DNA from: Ascarosepion bandense | Lineage: Eukaryota; Mollusca; Cephalopoda; Sepiida; Sepiidae | DNA length: 64,000 nucleotides | NCBI GenBank assembly: GCA_037127315.1 | Contig: JBBBDQ010001028.1 | Span: forward strand, 868,001 to 932,000 | Direction: 5' to 3' | Shown: piece by piece, positions 54,066-64,000 of the stretch | Numbering within the stretch: position 1 is the stretch's first letter | Layout of the letters: each line of letters starts with the position of its first letter | Position numbers and translations under genes: made by a program | The notes under the pieces: generated by a model | Database searches by the model: none | What the model was told of the DNA's origin: nothing | Seen by the model: the letters and a program-made list of their open reading frames with translations, nothing else

Positions 54066-55663
54066 TATAACAATAGTTTGGAACGGCGATAATTAATTTT
54101 ATTAATTAATTAATAATCAAAGTCTTCTAATTGCTATTATAGATCATAAAAGAACATACTAAGAGAAATTTTCTTTATCCTCCGAATATGAGCAAAGGAA
54201 AATGGAGGTGATTAATTTTATTAACTAATTATTGACTGTAGCTGGAAAATCTTTATCTTTAAAAAGAAAGCAGAGATGAAAAAATAACATCTGGTATTTC
54301 TCTATTATTGTAAACCCGGAAAGAAGAGAAAGAAAAGAGAAATGGACTTGTTTTCAAGCCACAGAAACAATAGATACCGGTTTCAGTCACCCCAAAGAAA
54401 GTTGACGGTCATTCTAAACATAAAGGAAAGATAAATTTATTTGTTATTGTTTCTTGGTAAAGGAAAGGGAAATTTCATTTTGGGTTTGAATGTCTGGCTG
54501 ACATGACTCTCGTGAAAGATAACGAATGTTTTGATTCCGAGTCAAGTAATTTAGAGAAAAGGTATTTTCACTGACATCAGGGTAAAACTGATAAGGCATT
54601 CTTGACACTTGAAAATATAGGTGACTCAGAGAATGGATATTAAAAACAGGTGCGTAGAAATTATTATTTGGGTAACAATGTCAATGGACCCTTGTCAACT
54701 TGTTTTGGGCGAAGACAGTTCAAAAAGGTTAATGCCTATTGTTTTAAGAAAAAAAAATCCCCGAAATTGTTTCGTGAGAATGAAAGATTTTTGAGAAAGG
54801 AAATTCGGTTAAGTCCAGCCCAGAAAAGGGGTATGGGGAGATGACATCATAAGATCGAGAGAGATTCTATTGGTCCGGTGACCAAGCCCCGAAAGGGGGA
54901 GACGACTAACAGTTGACGTCATGGGAAGAAGACTAATCCCATTGGTTAAACCACAGGCAACAACGAGTAGCAGCTAACCTCAGGATTTTATTGGTTACGA
55001 GACGGGGGATTAGACACCCAGCGACCGTCGGCCCCACACCATGGCATGGGCATAAATACAGGGTCCCGAGAGACCAAAATCAGTTGAATCGGAAGAGAGT
55101 CAATTCAAGTTCAGTTCCAGTTACCGGCCTAAAAATGTAACGACGAAGATAGGCGCCTTGTTGTTGGGCGCCAACCGCAGAGCCTGCAGGCCAGCCAAAG
55201 TTACAAAAAGAAGAGAAGTGATTTCGCAGTCAAGGTTTTAAGTTGGAGTTGGATCGGAGGAGAGTCCGAAGTTTGCCTCGAGTTGGCTCGGAGAAAGTCC
55301 CAAAAATGTAACAACGAAGATAGGTGCCATATTGTTGGGCGCCAACTGCAGAGCCTGCCGGCCAACCAGAGATAAAGACAGAGAAGAGAATTTCCAGACA
55401 AAGTTGCAGAGAGCGACAGAGAAGTCAAAGTCGGCGTGACAGAGAACCCAGCACTTCGGCAATTTCCGTAACATTCCGGAAAACAAGCAACAAGTTGACT
55501 AGACTTGACTAACGAACGACTAGACTTGACTAACGAACTTCGACTTATTTTTCCGAGTAGTGCCACAATTGGTGCTGTTTAGACCAAGTGACTATTGTGT
55601 ATAATCAGTATATAAAACATTATTTCACAGCACTTCAGACGTCGGTCCATTTATTTCCTTTGA
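54066..55663 (+). repeat. 3' terminal repeat of the gag-only element
   Basis: Near-identical to the 5' copy over most of its length; differences are small indels around 55,070-55,180, a tandem duplication of actagacttgactaacgaac at 55,498-55,528 and loss of about 150 bp found in the 5' copy. It includes the segment after ...gccaca (55,568-55,663) that in the 5' copy lies in the leader position. Confidence 0.8.
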
Positions 55664-55870
55664 AATTCGTATTGTAGTTATTTACATTATTCAGATTGTT
55701 GTCCTCATCTTTATTGCCATATTCTCGAAGTTTTGGCTTCAAGGACACATGGCCCAGTGGATCAAAGCGTTGGTTAGATCCATTGACTTGACCCAAAGTT
55801 GTGGCCACAGCAGTGATACACAAAAAACTTAGAGAGTTGAGTTAAAGGCAGATAACTAAGAGATCTGGAA
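55664..55870 (+). repeat. SINE-like dispersed repeat, copy 2
   Basis: Starts exactly where the terminal repeat ends. ttatttacatt..cagattgttgtcctcatctt matches 15,520-15,560, and acacatggcccagtgg, ttggttag, acccaaag match 16,030-16,100. ggcccagtgg..aaagcg resembles a tRNA box A. Probably the less decayed member of the pair. Confidence 0.55.
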
Positions 55871-57184
55871 ATAGCACGACTCATGGAACGAGAACAATCT
55901 ACCCCAGTAATATGTCCCGGAAAGGGATACATATATCATTCGATGTAGTTAAGTGGTTTAGGAAAATGTAACCGGGTAGAACAATCTAGTAAGTAGACGT
56001 AATGTACGGTACTCGTCGTATGCAGTATCTTGAGACGTAGGCGTAGTCACTAGACGTAGATCAATAGTCGTAGATCTCTAATCGAAGACTGTAGATCTCT
56101 AGTGGATGACCAATAGACCTCTAGTGGAAGACTTGTAGATCTCTGGATCTCTGGATGACCTCGCCTTAGTCTATATTTATGGTTGATACGAGCCAATCAC
56201 ATTGCAGTGAGGGGAAACCAAGGTGTATACATATTCATCACCTATTCATTACCCAGTGACCCAAATTCCAATCACCTGAAGAAGGTTAGAGTGTACAACG
56301 ACCAAAACATTGTGAATATGGGAATGTTTCTATTGTTGAAAAAAGTAACTAATGGAAATTGGAGCAATTTTTTTTATCCCGGTGTGTCTTCGATATGAGG
56401 TTAATAGAAGAAACTGTCTATCCAGATTGAGAAATTCGCATGATACCATTTAAAGAATATCAGAAATATAGAGCAGCGTTTACTATGTATGTTTTGTATT
56501 GCTTGGTTCTTTGGAATCTCGAATATTACTGTGCGAAAGTCGGCTTAGCGAAAGAAACGTCAAGAAAATAAGAAATTACCGAATAACAGCGAAAATATGA
56601 AGTTTTGATTAATGAATCTTTTTAATCTGTATATATACGTGAAATAACTTTGATGAGTACTTTTCTATCTTGTATCCACAGGATGTCAAATATAAGATAA
56701 AGCATATACCACCATATTCAGAGCCAAATACAGTGTAACATGGTACTAAACTTGTTCAAACGTTTAATTGCAGAAAATGAGAGGATAGTAATTTGGAGGA
56801 ACTACTAATTGGATCATAATTATAAAAATTCTCAGAAGAGTAGGTTGAATGCTTAAGGAAAAATTAAAAAAGAAAAGAAGTAAAAAATGTGTTTAAAACT
56901 AATAAAACATAATTTTGAACAGTTCCAAGGAGAATAGAACCCAGAATTAACTGAGCAAGAATCAGTAAAGTTGAGCAAAACCAAGGTTTTCATTTCCCGC
57001 TGATGAGAAAAAGACATGATTAATGTGTTGTCCGAGTTTCTTCAATCCTGACGAATTAGATTCGAAATTTATTTACATTATCTGTCCTAAACGTGTGTTC
57101 TTACAAATTATTCTCGATAAAGGATTTTGAACGTTTGTTAAGGCTATCTATCCAAAACGTTTGTTAAGGCTATCTGTCCAAAAC
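55871..57184. other. Unassigned sequence with short gtagatctct repeats
   Basis: 56,030-56,150 contains irregular repeats of (c)gtagatctct/gtggatgac. A frame at 56,183-56,398 carries no known domain. At 57,131-57,183 aacgtttgttaaggctatct is duplicated in tandem just before the Tx1-like element, possibly marking its 5' edge. Confidence 0.4.
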
Positions 57185-58170
57185 TAGGACAATTTCCCTG
57201 CTGACGTCGGACCCAAAAACCTGGAAATTTGTGGGCGTCAGCAGGGAAAGTATGGAGGAGACGCTAAAGAGCCTGGGCATCAATCCAAAGGTGCTGGCAA
57301 GAAGATCCCGAACCATGTTGGATGTTCTCCATGGCTCGGAGATTGAAGTCAAAAAGTTGGCAGGAACTTGCCTACAAGCAAAGGGAGTGCGCCTGCAGAC
57401 CGAATACATGGGAACAAGGCGAACGCATATTATGATACATGGTGTGCCTCTGGAAATCTACTGCTACTATATTGGGACCTACTTGTCACAGTTCAGAGCG
57501 GTGGAGGAGGTGAACAGAGTCATGAGCAAAACCGGGATACCAACAGAGGACGTCAGCGTAGTCGTAGATAGATCAAAGTTTTTTACGAGTGCCTGACGTC
57601 CTCCTATGTAATGGTCGAAAGTTGTTTGTGGCCGTGGAAGATCGCAGACCGCATTGTTGGCGCTGTGGAACAGCAGGCCATATGGCTAAACTGTGCCCCA
57701 CTAGGAAACAAGTTAAAGAAAATGAGACGACGTCAAAAGAGAAAGCATCGGAAGTTCAAGAGACATCGGCAATGACGGTGCAGCCTGAAAAAAACGGTTT
57801 CCACGGAGTGGACGGAGGTGGTGAAGGGGAGAGAAAAGACAGCCTCCTCTCCTTCAAAGTAGGACTCACCGTCCAAGAAGGCTTCTTCTCCCTCTAAAAA
57901 AGAGAAAAAGCTAGAACAGCATCAACAACAGCAGTGACAACAACAACAACAACAACAGCAAGGAAAGCAGCAGCAACAGCAGCAGCAGCAAAAAGAACAA
58001 CAACAACAACAACAAAAACAACAGCAACAGCAAAACATGGAGTATGAGGAGATGCTACCTCCTCGTTCGTCGTCATTAAAGAGGGGACGAGAGGAGAAGC
58101 AAGAATCAACTGCAAAAAAAGCAAGAGGGAGGAACGTGGCAGGGCGGAGTGAGTCATAGTTACCTCCAAA
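57185..58170 (+). pseudogene. Tx1-like LINE ORF1 (zinc knuckle and poly-Gln), frame-broken
   Basis: The first frame (first ATG at 57,252) encodes MEETLKSLGI ... GVRLQTEYMGTRRTHIMIHG and VEEVNRVMSKTGIPTEDV, the order of Tx1-clade ORF1. It stops at 57,594. A second frame from 57,589 continues with RRPHCWRCGTAGHMAKLCP (57,643-57,699), a CCHC nucleic-acid-binding knuckle. After another shift near 57,860 a third frame has KKEKKLEQHQQQQ, a long (CAA/CAG) poly-Gln run with one stop (57,917-58,035), and a basic LKRGREEKQ...KKARGR end. ORF1 would bind element RNA; this copy is broken at least twice. Confidence 0.8.
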
Positions 58171-58850
58171 ATACAATCCGTCCCAGCATCACCGGTCAGA
58201 ACGACCTACGTCAAAGGGAGGAGTCAGTCTGCCTCCCCTGAGAGACTTACACCTTCACCTCCCCCACACCTTCCACACCTTCCTCCCAACCAGCAACACC
58301 CTCCCATGAAATTGATCATCCCTCCCCAAACCCAGACAAATCGTCCCCGAAACGTGGAAAAAAGAAAAAATATTATGCAATTTGTAAAATAGACAGAATG
58401 GCCTTAGAGAGGGACCTCTCTACTCAATGGAAAGGCCCTCCTAAGGCTATTGTTCAAGTTAACAACAGTGGATGAAAAATCGACTGAAAGCCCCCAAAAC
58501 TTCCCACAAGCCCCAGGTAGAATCACAGTGGCAACCTAAGAGTGTGGGATTTCATAGAGGGGGCTACAGAAGCTTTTCCCGATGTCCCAAATAGGGATGC
58601 CCCATTTAACAAAATTATCAAATTATTGTGCTGAAAGGGTCCCTGTCATCCTCCACTCCTCTCTTTATTGGTCTGTAAAGCTAACGTTTTTCATGGACGT
58701 CGGCGGCATTGTCCGGGACGAATTACGTCCGATATCGGAACAGGAAGCCTGGGACAATCCGTCGGGGTTTCTACTGCCATTGATTTCTGTTCTGTATGTG
58801 ACCAGGAGTAATTTTTGCTTTCATTTTTCAGGTTTAAAAGATATCAATTA
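58171..58850 (+). pseudogene. Tx1-like LINE: decayed ORF1 end and ORF1/ORF2 spacer
   Basis: KKYYAICKIDRMALERDLST (about 58,363-58,425) may be the last ORF1 segment. The rest carries no recognisable domain. Confidence 0.45.
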
Positions 58851-59440
58851 AGTTAGCCAGCTTGAATGCGAAGTGCCTCAGGAATCGAAGTAAGGCTGCT
58901 GGCCTGCTTCGGGACCTCTTGTCCTTGGGTGTGGATGTCACCGCGATCCAAGAGACTCACTTTGTTTGCAAGGCCTGTGTGCTGTCTAACGATTTTGTCG
59001 TCTATTCAGCATATGGGAACCGGCTGGCCAGAGGAGTTTCTTTGCTGGTTAAGCCAACCCTGAACGCGAAGGTGAATCTTGTCCATGTCGGTGCCGAGGG
59101 CCGGCTGATCGTGGTCGATATTGCAGTGAAAAGCAATGCATTTCGACTGATTGCGGTTGATGCGCACAACGACCTGGAGGAGCGCGTCTCGTTTTTTCGG
59201 CGGTTAGAGCCCTTCTTGATGGATTCAACGCGACTCGTCTTAGTGGGGGACTGGAATGCCATCCTGGACTCCAAGCTGGATAGAGGGCGGGGAGCTAGCG
59301 GGAAGGCACGTGATCGTAGCTTGGTTGATCTCATCGAAAAGTTCGGGCTCGTCGATAGATACCGGGTCGATCACAAGGGTGGGAGAATGTGGACGTGGAC
59401 TAATAGTTGGCCTTCTATCCGGGTAGCTAGCTAACTGGAT
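58851..59440 (+). pseudogene. Tx1-like LINE ORF2: endonuclease domain
   Basis: A 190-codon frame gives SLNAKCLRNRSKAAGLLRDL, VTAIQETHF (catalytic Glu), LVLVGDWNAILDSKLDR (catalytic Asp/Asn block) and GGRMWTWTN, an apurinic-type endonuclease in the style of the Tx1/L1 group. It ends at an in-frame TAA at 59,432 directly before LDRMLV, where an Arg codon would be expected in this family. The endonuclease nicks target DNA to prime reverse transcription; the stop separates it from the RT. Confidence 0.85.
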
Positions 59441-61003
59441 AGAATGTTAGTTCGTGAAGCCGACATAGATCTTTTAGATTGTCCCACGTTCCACTGGTTA
59501 GGCTACTCGAACCACAAACTTGTTTGTGCCCGGGTAGATTTGGAAAATAGGCCTAGAATGGCTGGTTACTGGAAGTTCAACGTGTCCTTACTGGACAGGC
59601 GGGACTTCCGGTACTTCCGGTACCAGCTAATTAACTTAGTGCAGCGGGCGTTAACTGGGGGAGTCATTGGGAATAAGTGGTGGGAGAATATTAAGAATAG
59701 TATTAGGTCTTTCACCTCCAAGTTCAGTAAACGGCTCAAACTAGATAAGGCTGACAAGGTGAAGACACTTAGAGCTAATTACTCCCGGGAGGCCCTGGAG
59801 CGGTCGAATAGTGATCGTTACATGGGCCAGGTTATTAGACATAGGTTAAGCAAGATGTCTTCCGAAGCTGTGAACATGGGCGCAGAACTGCGCAAGGAAG
59901 AGATTCGCCGAGGCGGCGACCGGTAGAATTGAGAGGTTCGCAACCCGGAGGGACATACTCTTCGGTCAACTGACGACATGTGCGAGAAGTTTCGACGGCA
60001 TTTCGAGATCCTGTTTACCAAGGAGATTGGTTTCGCAACTATTTGGCTGACTTACCCCGGCTTTTGCCGGCTGATGCAGCTAGCTGCGAGGGAAAGATTA
60101 CGGAGGGCGAAGCTTTGAAGAAGGTCGGCAGAGGCAAATCGCCGGGTCTTGATGGTTTGCCTTATGAACTGTACTTGAAGCTGTCGCACAACTTTGTCCC
60201 GAATTTGACTGTCGTGTTCAACAACTGGGTCCAGCAGGGATCCATACCCAACAGGTTCACCAGGGGTGTGATCACGCTGATAAGAAAAGACAAGGATGTG
60301 GGGAAGATGTTAGAGGGTTACTGGCCCATAACTCTGCTAAACACAGAGTTAAAGATTTTGGCCAAGATTTTGCAAAATCGTTTGCAATTAGTTGCCAAGT
60401 CGCTGTTAGGACCTGAGCAGACTAGTGCTGTGAAGGGCCGAACAATTCAGAACAACCTGCATCTGATACGCACGATCATAGAGGGGATAAAATACGACGA
60501 AGAAGCCGCGCTGATCAATTTAGATCAGTCCAAGGCATTATATAGAGTTGACCATCGTTACCTGGCGGCTGTCCTGCAGGCCGCTGGATTCGAAACTATC
60601 TTCCACCGCTGGATTAGCCTTCTGTATCAATCCCCCACGCTGTGGTACAGGTGAACGGAAAGTTGTCGGGCGTTCTGGCACTGTCTAGCTCGGTCCGACA
60701 GGGTTGTCCACTGTCGCCCCTATTTTATGCTTTGGCGTTGGAGCCCCTTCTTAGCCGGCTAAGGGACAGAGCGTGCAGTCCGGCCCTACATGGAATCGCT
60801 GTCCCTGATGGTGCTCGAGCCAGAGTTTCCGCGTACGCTGATGACGTTACTACTTTCGTGTCCTCCAGGAGTGACATCGAGATGGTACAGAAGGCCCTTG
60901 AATGGTATGAACAGGTGGCAGGGGCCAAGATTAACCGCAACAAGTCGTCTGGCTTGCGGTTAGATGCCTGGAAGAGTGTTACCCTCCCAATGCCCTTCGA
61001 CTG
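59441..61003 (+). pseudogene. Tx1-like LINE ORF2: linker and reverse transcriptase, frame-broken
   Basis: Three consecutive frames carry the protein. The first, 59,444-59,926, holds FHWLGYSNHKLV (end of the endonuclease, with the catalytic SNHK) and the linker. The second, 59,980-60,654, has GKSPGLDGLPYELYLKL, YWPITLLNTELKILAKIL, GPEQTSAVKGRTIQNNLHLI and INLDQSKALYRVDH. In that motif A the usual KAFDRVDH is changed to KALYRVDH. The third, 60,642-61,004, has VRQGCPLSPLFYALALEPLL, VSAYADDVTTFVSS with both motif C Asp present, and GAKINRNKSSGLRL. Frameshifts occur near 59,925 and 60,645. Confidence 0.88.
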
Positions 61004-61801
61004 AACGGACGGCCCTGTTCGCATTCTTGGAGTGTGGTTTGGGTCCGACCTCCAGTTGGAGAAAAATTGGTCAGAAGTACTAGCATAGGTCGGCGCGACG
61101 GCGCGTCGGCGCGTCGGTCAAGATTTGGCGTCGAAGGAATTTGTCCTTAAAGGGTTTGGCTGAGGCGTGTGCTGCATACGTCTTTCCCATTATCCTTTAC
61201 CGGTTGTCAGTTCTTCCACTTTGTAAATGGCGTAGGGAGGCGAGCGAGCGTTTGCTATTCTCCCTTCTGTGGAGAGGATGCAAACATTACGTCGACAAAC
61301 GTGTCTGTTACTAACGTCCGTGTCATGGGGGTCTGGGAATGCAGTAACTGATGGGCCACAAGGTTGCGTCAAGGTTGGGTTTTTTCAGGCGATTTTGGAA
61401 GGCTCATTGCTGGCGGGGATAGTGAGGGACATGTTCCCTAGCCTTACTACCACTCCCCCGCCCATCCGGAGGCGGTGCCGTAAGCCTCGTGGGCGATCGA
61501 GTTTTCTCCTCGAATGTCTGGCGGCCTTGCGGGCCATTCCACGGTCCAGTGACCTTTCACAGCCTAGGAGAGTCTTCTATTGTGGGTTAGTGGAGGGTAT
61601 CGCGAAGAATTCATTACGTGATGTGCTCCGCTTGTCGAAGGATGAGTTTCGCTCGTTCTGGTCTTGGGTGCCAGGTAACGATTATCTCAGCAACGCTGAG
61701 TTTTCGCTCACTTGGCGATTGGCTCGAAATCTCTTGCCTCTCAATGACATATCAAGAAATAATTTTTTCCTCTGTTCCTTGCTGAATTTTTTATTCTGCT
61801 A
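61004..61801 (+). pseudogene. Tx1-like LINE ORF2: C-terminal region, decayed
   Basis: VRILGVWFGSDLQLEKNWSE (about 61,015) continues the RT thumb, then after shifts CAAYVFPIILYRLSVLPLC (about 61,168-61,225) and TWRLARNLLPLND (about 61,709). The C-terminal Cys/His motif expected after this is missing; the sequence changes character at about 61,760, where the element is truncated. Confidence 0.75.
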
Positions 61802-61994
61802 GAGAAAAAAAGTTGAGATACTGAAGTAGTCAAAATTGAAGTTAACAACGGGATTCTCGGAAGAACTAATCTAAGTGGTTCTTTATTGTAATTGGCTTCC
61901 AATTTTTTTTTCCTTGGATTTTATGCTGTACCCTTCCTTTTTGGTGCACGGGTTTTTCAAAGCGACAGCAATTTCTGCTATTATTAAATCGCTT
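61802..61994. other. Spacer between Tx1-like LINE and gag relic
   Basis: AT-rich, nothing recognised. Confidence 0.4.
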
Positions 61995-63010
61995 TGTAAG
62001 ATGGAAGACTTAAAAAAAATCATTGCTCAAATGTTTAAAGCCCAGTTGGACCTACAACAAAAACCAGAAGAAAGACAACATCTTTTTCAACAACAAGAAG
62101 ACAACAGCTTTATCAGCAAAAGTCAGAAGAGACACAACAAAAATTGTTGATGGAAATGCATAAGCAACAGTTGAAATATCAACAAATGACACTTCAAAAA
62201 CTGAATTACAACACAAACAACTCCCGGAATTACTCGAAAAATCAGTGAACGGTTAAAAAAACTCTGAAGATATGATTTTTTCCCAGAACACAATTTATAA
62301 TTCAATGGAAACTTTTGAATGCGTGCCGGACGAAGATAAAACTTTCGAGGCATTTTACAGACGTTACGAAGACATCTTTAACGTAGATTGTTAACATTGG
62401 CCTAACGAAAAAAAGGTGCGGTTTCTATTAAGAAAACTGGGAAGTACTGAACACAAAGTAGATTACATTGTGCCTAAAAAACTACGGATCTGAATTTTGC
62501 AGAGACCATTAAGCTCCTGTCAGAACCAAATATTACCTTGTTCCATAAACGATGGAAATGCCTTAACACAGTTATGGAAAAACAACAAGACTTTCTAATG
62601 TTTGCAGTAAATGAGCTCTGCAATGATTTTAGATTAGCCGAGCTCACTGCGGACGACTTCAAGTGCTTGATATAAATTTGCACAAGGAATAGTATCTGCA
62701 GAGGACGCCGAAATCAGACGCCGAAATCAGACGCCGAGTGCTCTCTAAGCCTGAAAATGAACAAGGACTGACGCTTCAGAAATTAGCTGAAGATTGTCAA
62801 AGGGTGATTTCTGTGAAAAGTGACGCAAAAACAATTGAGGAAACAAATAAAAACCTGGCATTCCCCGGAAAAAGATAAAATGCAAAACTCGGATAACAAA
62901 CCTCGAAATAGACAAAACACGTATAAGCAAAAGAAACCTCCCACACCATGCTACTACTGTGATAGGTGGCATTGGATGAAATTTTGCCCAGTTCTGACAC
63001 TATCTCACGC
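61995..63010 (+). pseudogene. Gypsy-type gag pseudogene (second family) with zinc knuckle
   Basis: Begins with a Gln-rich N-terminus (MEDLKKIIAQMFKAQLDLQQ, ATG at 62,001). Then FECVPDEDKTFEAFYRRYED, VRFLLRKLGSTEHKVDYI, LFHKRWKCLNTVMEKQQDF and LTADDFKCLI follow across several frames, as in the Gag of K02A2.6-like gypsy elements. It ends with a knuckle, CYYCDRWHWMKFC (62,952-62,990). Stops and shifts (62,147, 62,392, 62,672 and others) make it a relic. A tandem ccgaaatcagacg duplication sits at 62,708-62,735. No pol follows. Confidence 0.78.
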
Positions 63011-63289
63011 AGTGATGCTTTCCCTTCTCCCGCGGGGATACTATACTTTGATTGGTTTAAAACAACGGAGAGAGAAATTGATATTCTTAATATTATTAAT
63101 GTTTTATTGCGTCACGCGATGTGAGCTTAGGAAAAAAAAATTTTAGTACCATCAAGTGCTTCTAAAAATACGGGAGCATAAAATTTAATTATTTTATGAA
63201 AATAATCATTTCTCTTCTATCATATTTTTATAAATATCGCTACTTTCATGTTCAATATAGATTTCTCTGGCTGAAATGTTGATTCCGCT
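63011..63289. other. AT-rich segment after the gag relic
   Basis: No coding signature; likely flank or start of the LTR-like sequence. Confidence 0.4.
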
Positions 63290-64000
63290 AATCTGAAAAC
63301 GCATAGACAAAACAAGTGTCAGAGTCAGTTGATAAGGTCACCCGAAGGCCAAGGCCACTGTTTAGCACAACAGTCCGAAATAACCCGAGCTGAATTCAGT
63401 TCGATGTGAGTTGGCATAATCTTATTGGTCGAGCTAAGACATCCGCAAATCGAGTGGGCGGAAACCGATTTTCATTGGCCGAAGACTGTGAGCCGGCCGG
63501 GTCCTCCAGAGAGGATCGAAATTGGTTATAAAAATAGATGCTCAATACGAAAAGTTTCAGTTTGTGAGTTGGGTGACAGTTTTTGAGTTGGGGAGCGAGT
63601 TAGTTAGAGCAGTTTGTTGAGTTGGAGCTGCTATCAGTCGAAATGTAGCGACTGGGGAAAATAGCCCCAGCCAGGAAGCCATGACCCACGGCTGGTTGCC
63701 CACCATAGAACTTATGGCTAAAGAGTTAATTTCGAATGAAGCCTGTAGCAAATTAACTCAAAGAAGTTAATTTGGAATAATGCGCCATCGACATGAATCC
63801 CGAAAGAACGTTATTGTTATTTTTTTTAATCACGGGAAAATAAAAAATTCTGATTCTTCGTTCGCTCAACTTCGGCAAACTCCGTTAAATGCCGATAAGG
63901 ACCCGAAAAAACTTTGCTGTTTTCGAAGTTACATAGGAAAATTGACAATCCTGATTATAGAATATTAATGAAAAGACTTTAACGAAATACGAGAAGAGAC
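63290..64000 (+). repeat. LTR-like sequence running off the window
   Basis: Collinear with 22,905-23,215 through atgtagcgactggggaaaat, aagccatg, ccatagaacttatggct and taactcaaagaagttaa. Less decayed than that copy. Its 3' boundary lies beyond the window, so whether it is a 5', 3' or solo LTR is unknown. Confidence 0.6.
63424..63536 (+). promoter_or_regulatory. CCAAT boxes and TATA box of the LTR-like sequence
   Basis: ATTGG at 63,424, 63,474 and 63,521, then tataaaaata at 63,527-63,536. The older copy at 22.9 kb keeps attgg (22,911) and actataaaaattg (22,981). Confidence 0.5.

Larger units (their letters stand above)
48356..55663 (+). mobile_element. Gag-only LTR element (TR-GAG-like) with an internal minisatellite
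   Basis: Long direct terminal repeats (48,356-50,087 and 54,066-55,663) flank a gag gene, a 1.56-kb array of a 29-bp unit, about 950 bp of further sequence and a polypurine tract (aagagggtaagggag, 54,050-54,064). No protease, reverse transcriptase, RNase H or integrase motif was found. In plants, LTR elements retaining only gag have been called TR-GAGs; this resembles that class. Gag has the block order of the gypsy Gag at 5,663, so it is a Ty3/gypsy derivative. It would depend on a relative's enzymes. It sits upstream of the carboxypeptidase terminal exon, in reverse orientation to that gene. Confidence 0.82.

Noticed and set aside
57894..58176. Minus-strand frames rich in Val/Cys/Phe
   Set aside because: Complement of the CAA/CAG poly-Gln tract; no independent evidence.

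Overview
The window looks like AT-rich, intron-rich animal DNA dominated by transposable elements. The mix of Ty3/gypsy retrotransposons, jockey-, Tx1- and RTE-like LINEs, a Penelope-type GIY-YIG fragment, mariner and hAT relics, tRNA- and 5S-derived SINEs and long (TA)n tracts fits a mollusc, perhaps a cephalopod. That placement is an inference from texture, not a proof. Only two loci look like host genes with splice signals: a two-exon 3' end of a single-pass membrane protein (about 34,147-37,163, plus strand) and the terminal exon of an M14 zinc carboxypeptidase (47,562-47,803, minus strand). A third candidate exon at 18.8-19.0 kb is weak.

Layout. 0.8-2.2 kb: hAT transposase relic. 3.8-16.6 kb: a deep nest. 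An old jockey-like LINE (LINE-A) was split by a very young Ty3/gypsy element (4,951-11,020; 479-bp LTRs differing at 2 positions; ATAA target duplication), by a mariner that itself received a 5'-truncated LINE (LINE-B), and by a Penelope-type GIY-YIG fragment with a SINE-like repeat. 21.3-22.4 kb: a short mariner/maT element with perfect 12-bp inverted repeats, next to a composite repeat made of a 5S rRNA-like and a tRNA-Arg-like part. 22.8-23.9 kb: decayed LTR-element sequence. 25.7-28.9 kb: the 3' half of a minus-strand jockey-like LINE in which a piece near the start of RNase H has expanded into about 23 copies of a 97-bp repeat. 29.4-30.9 kb: RTE-like reverse transcriptase and mariner relics. 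37.9-38.4 kb: a fold-back repeat with hammerhead-like cores. 45.9-46.4 kb: a MITE-like element. 48.4-55.7 kb: a large gag-only LTR element with 1.5-1.7 kb terminal repeats and a 1.56-kb array of a 29-bp repeat in place of pol. 57.2-61.8 kb: a broken Tx1-like LINE. 62.0-64.0 kb: a gag pseudogene and LTR-like sequence running off the window.

Most notable: (1) between pol and the polypurine tract the young gypsy element carries an antisense fragment that reads as eukaryotic translation initiation factor 3 subunit M (eIF3m), so its transcript would contain antisense host sequence; (2) the same element has lost its integrase core in frame, and its protease has DMG where DTG/DSG is expected, yet it inserted recently, which implies help in trans; (3) the gag-only element with a 29-bp array organised in 551-bp (19 x 29) higher-order units; (4) the 5S-tRNA composite repeat; (5) the LINE-derived 97-bp minisatellite. 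Family assignments rest on motifs recognised by eye; no database search was run.
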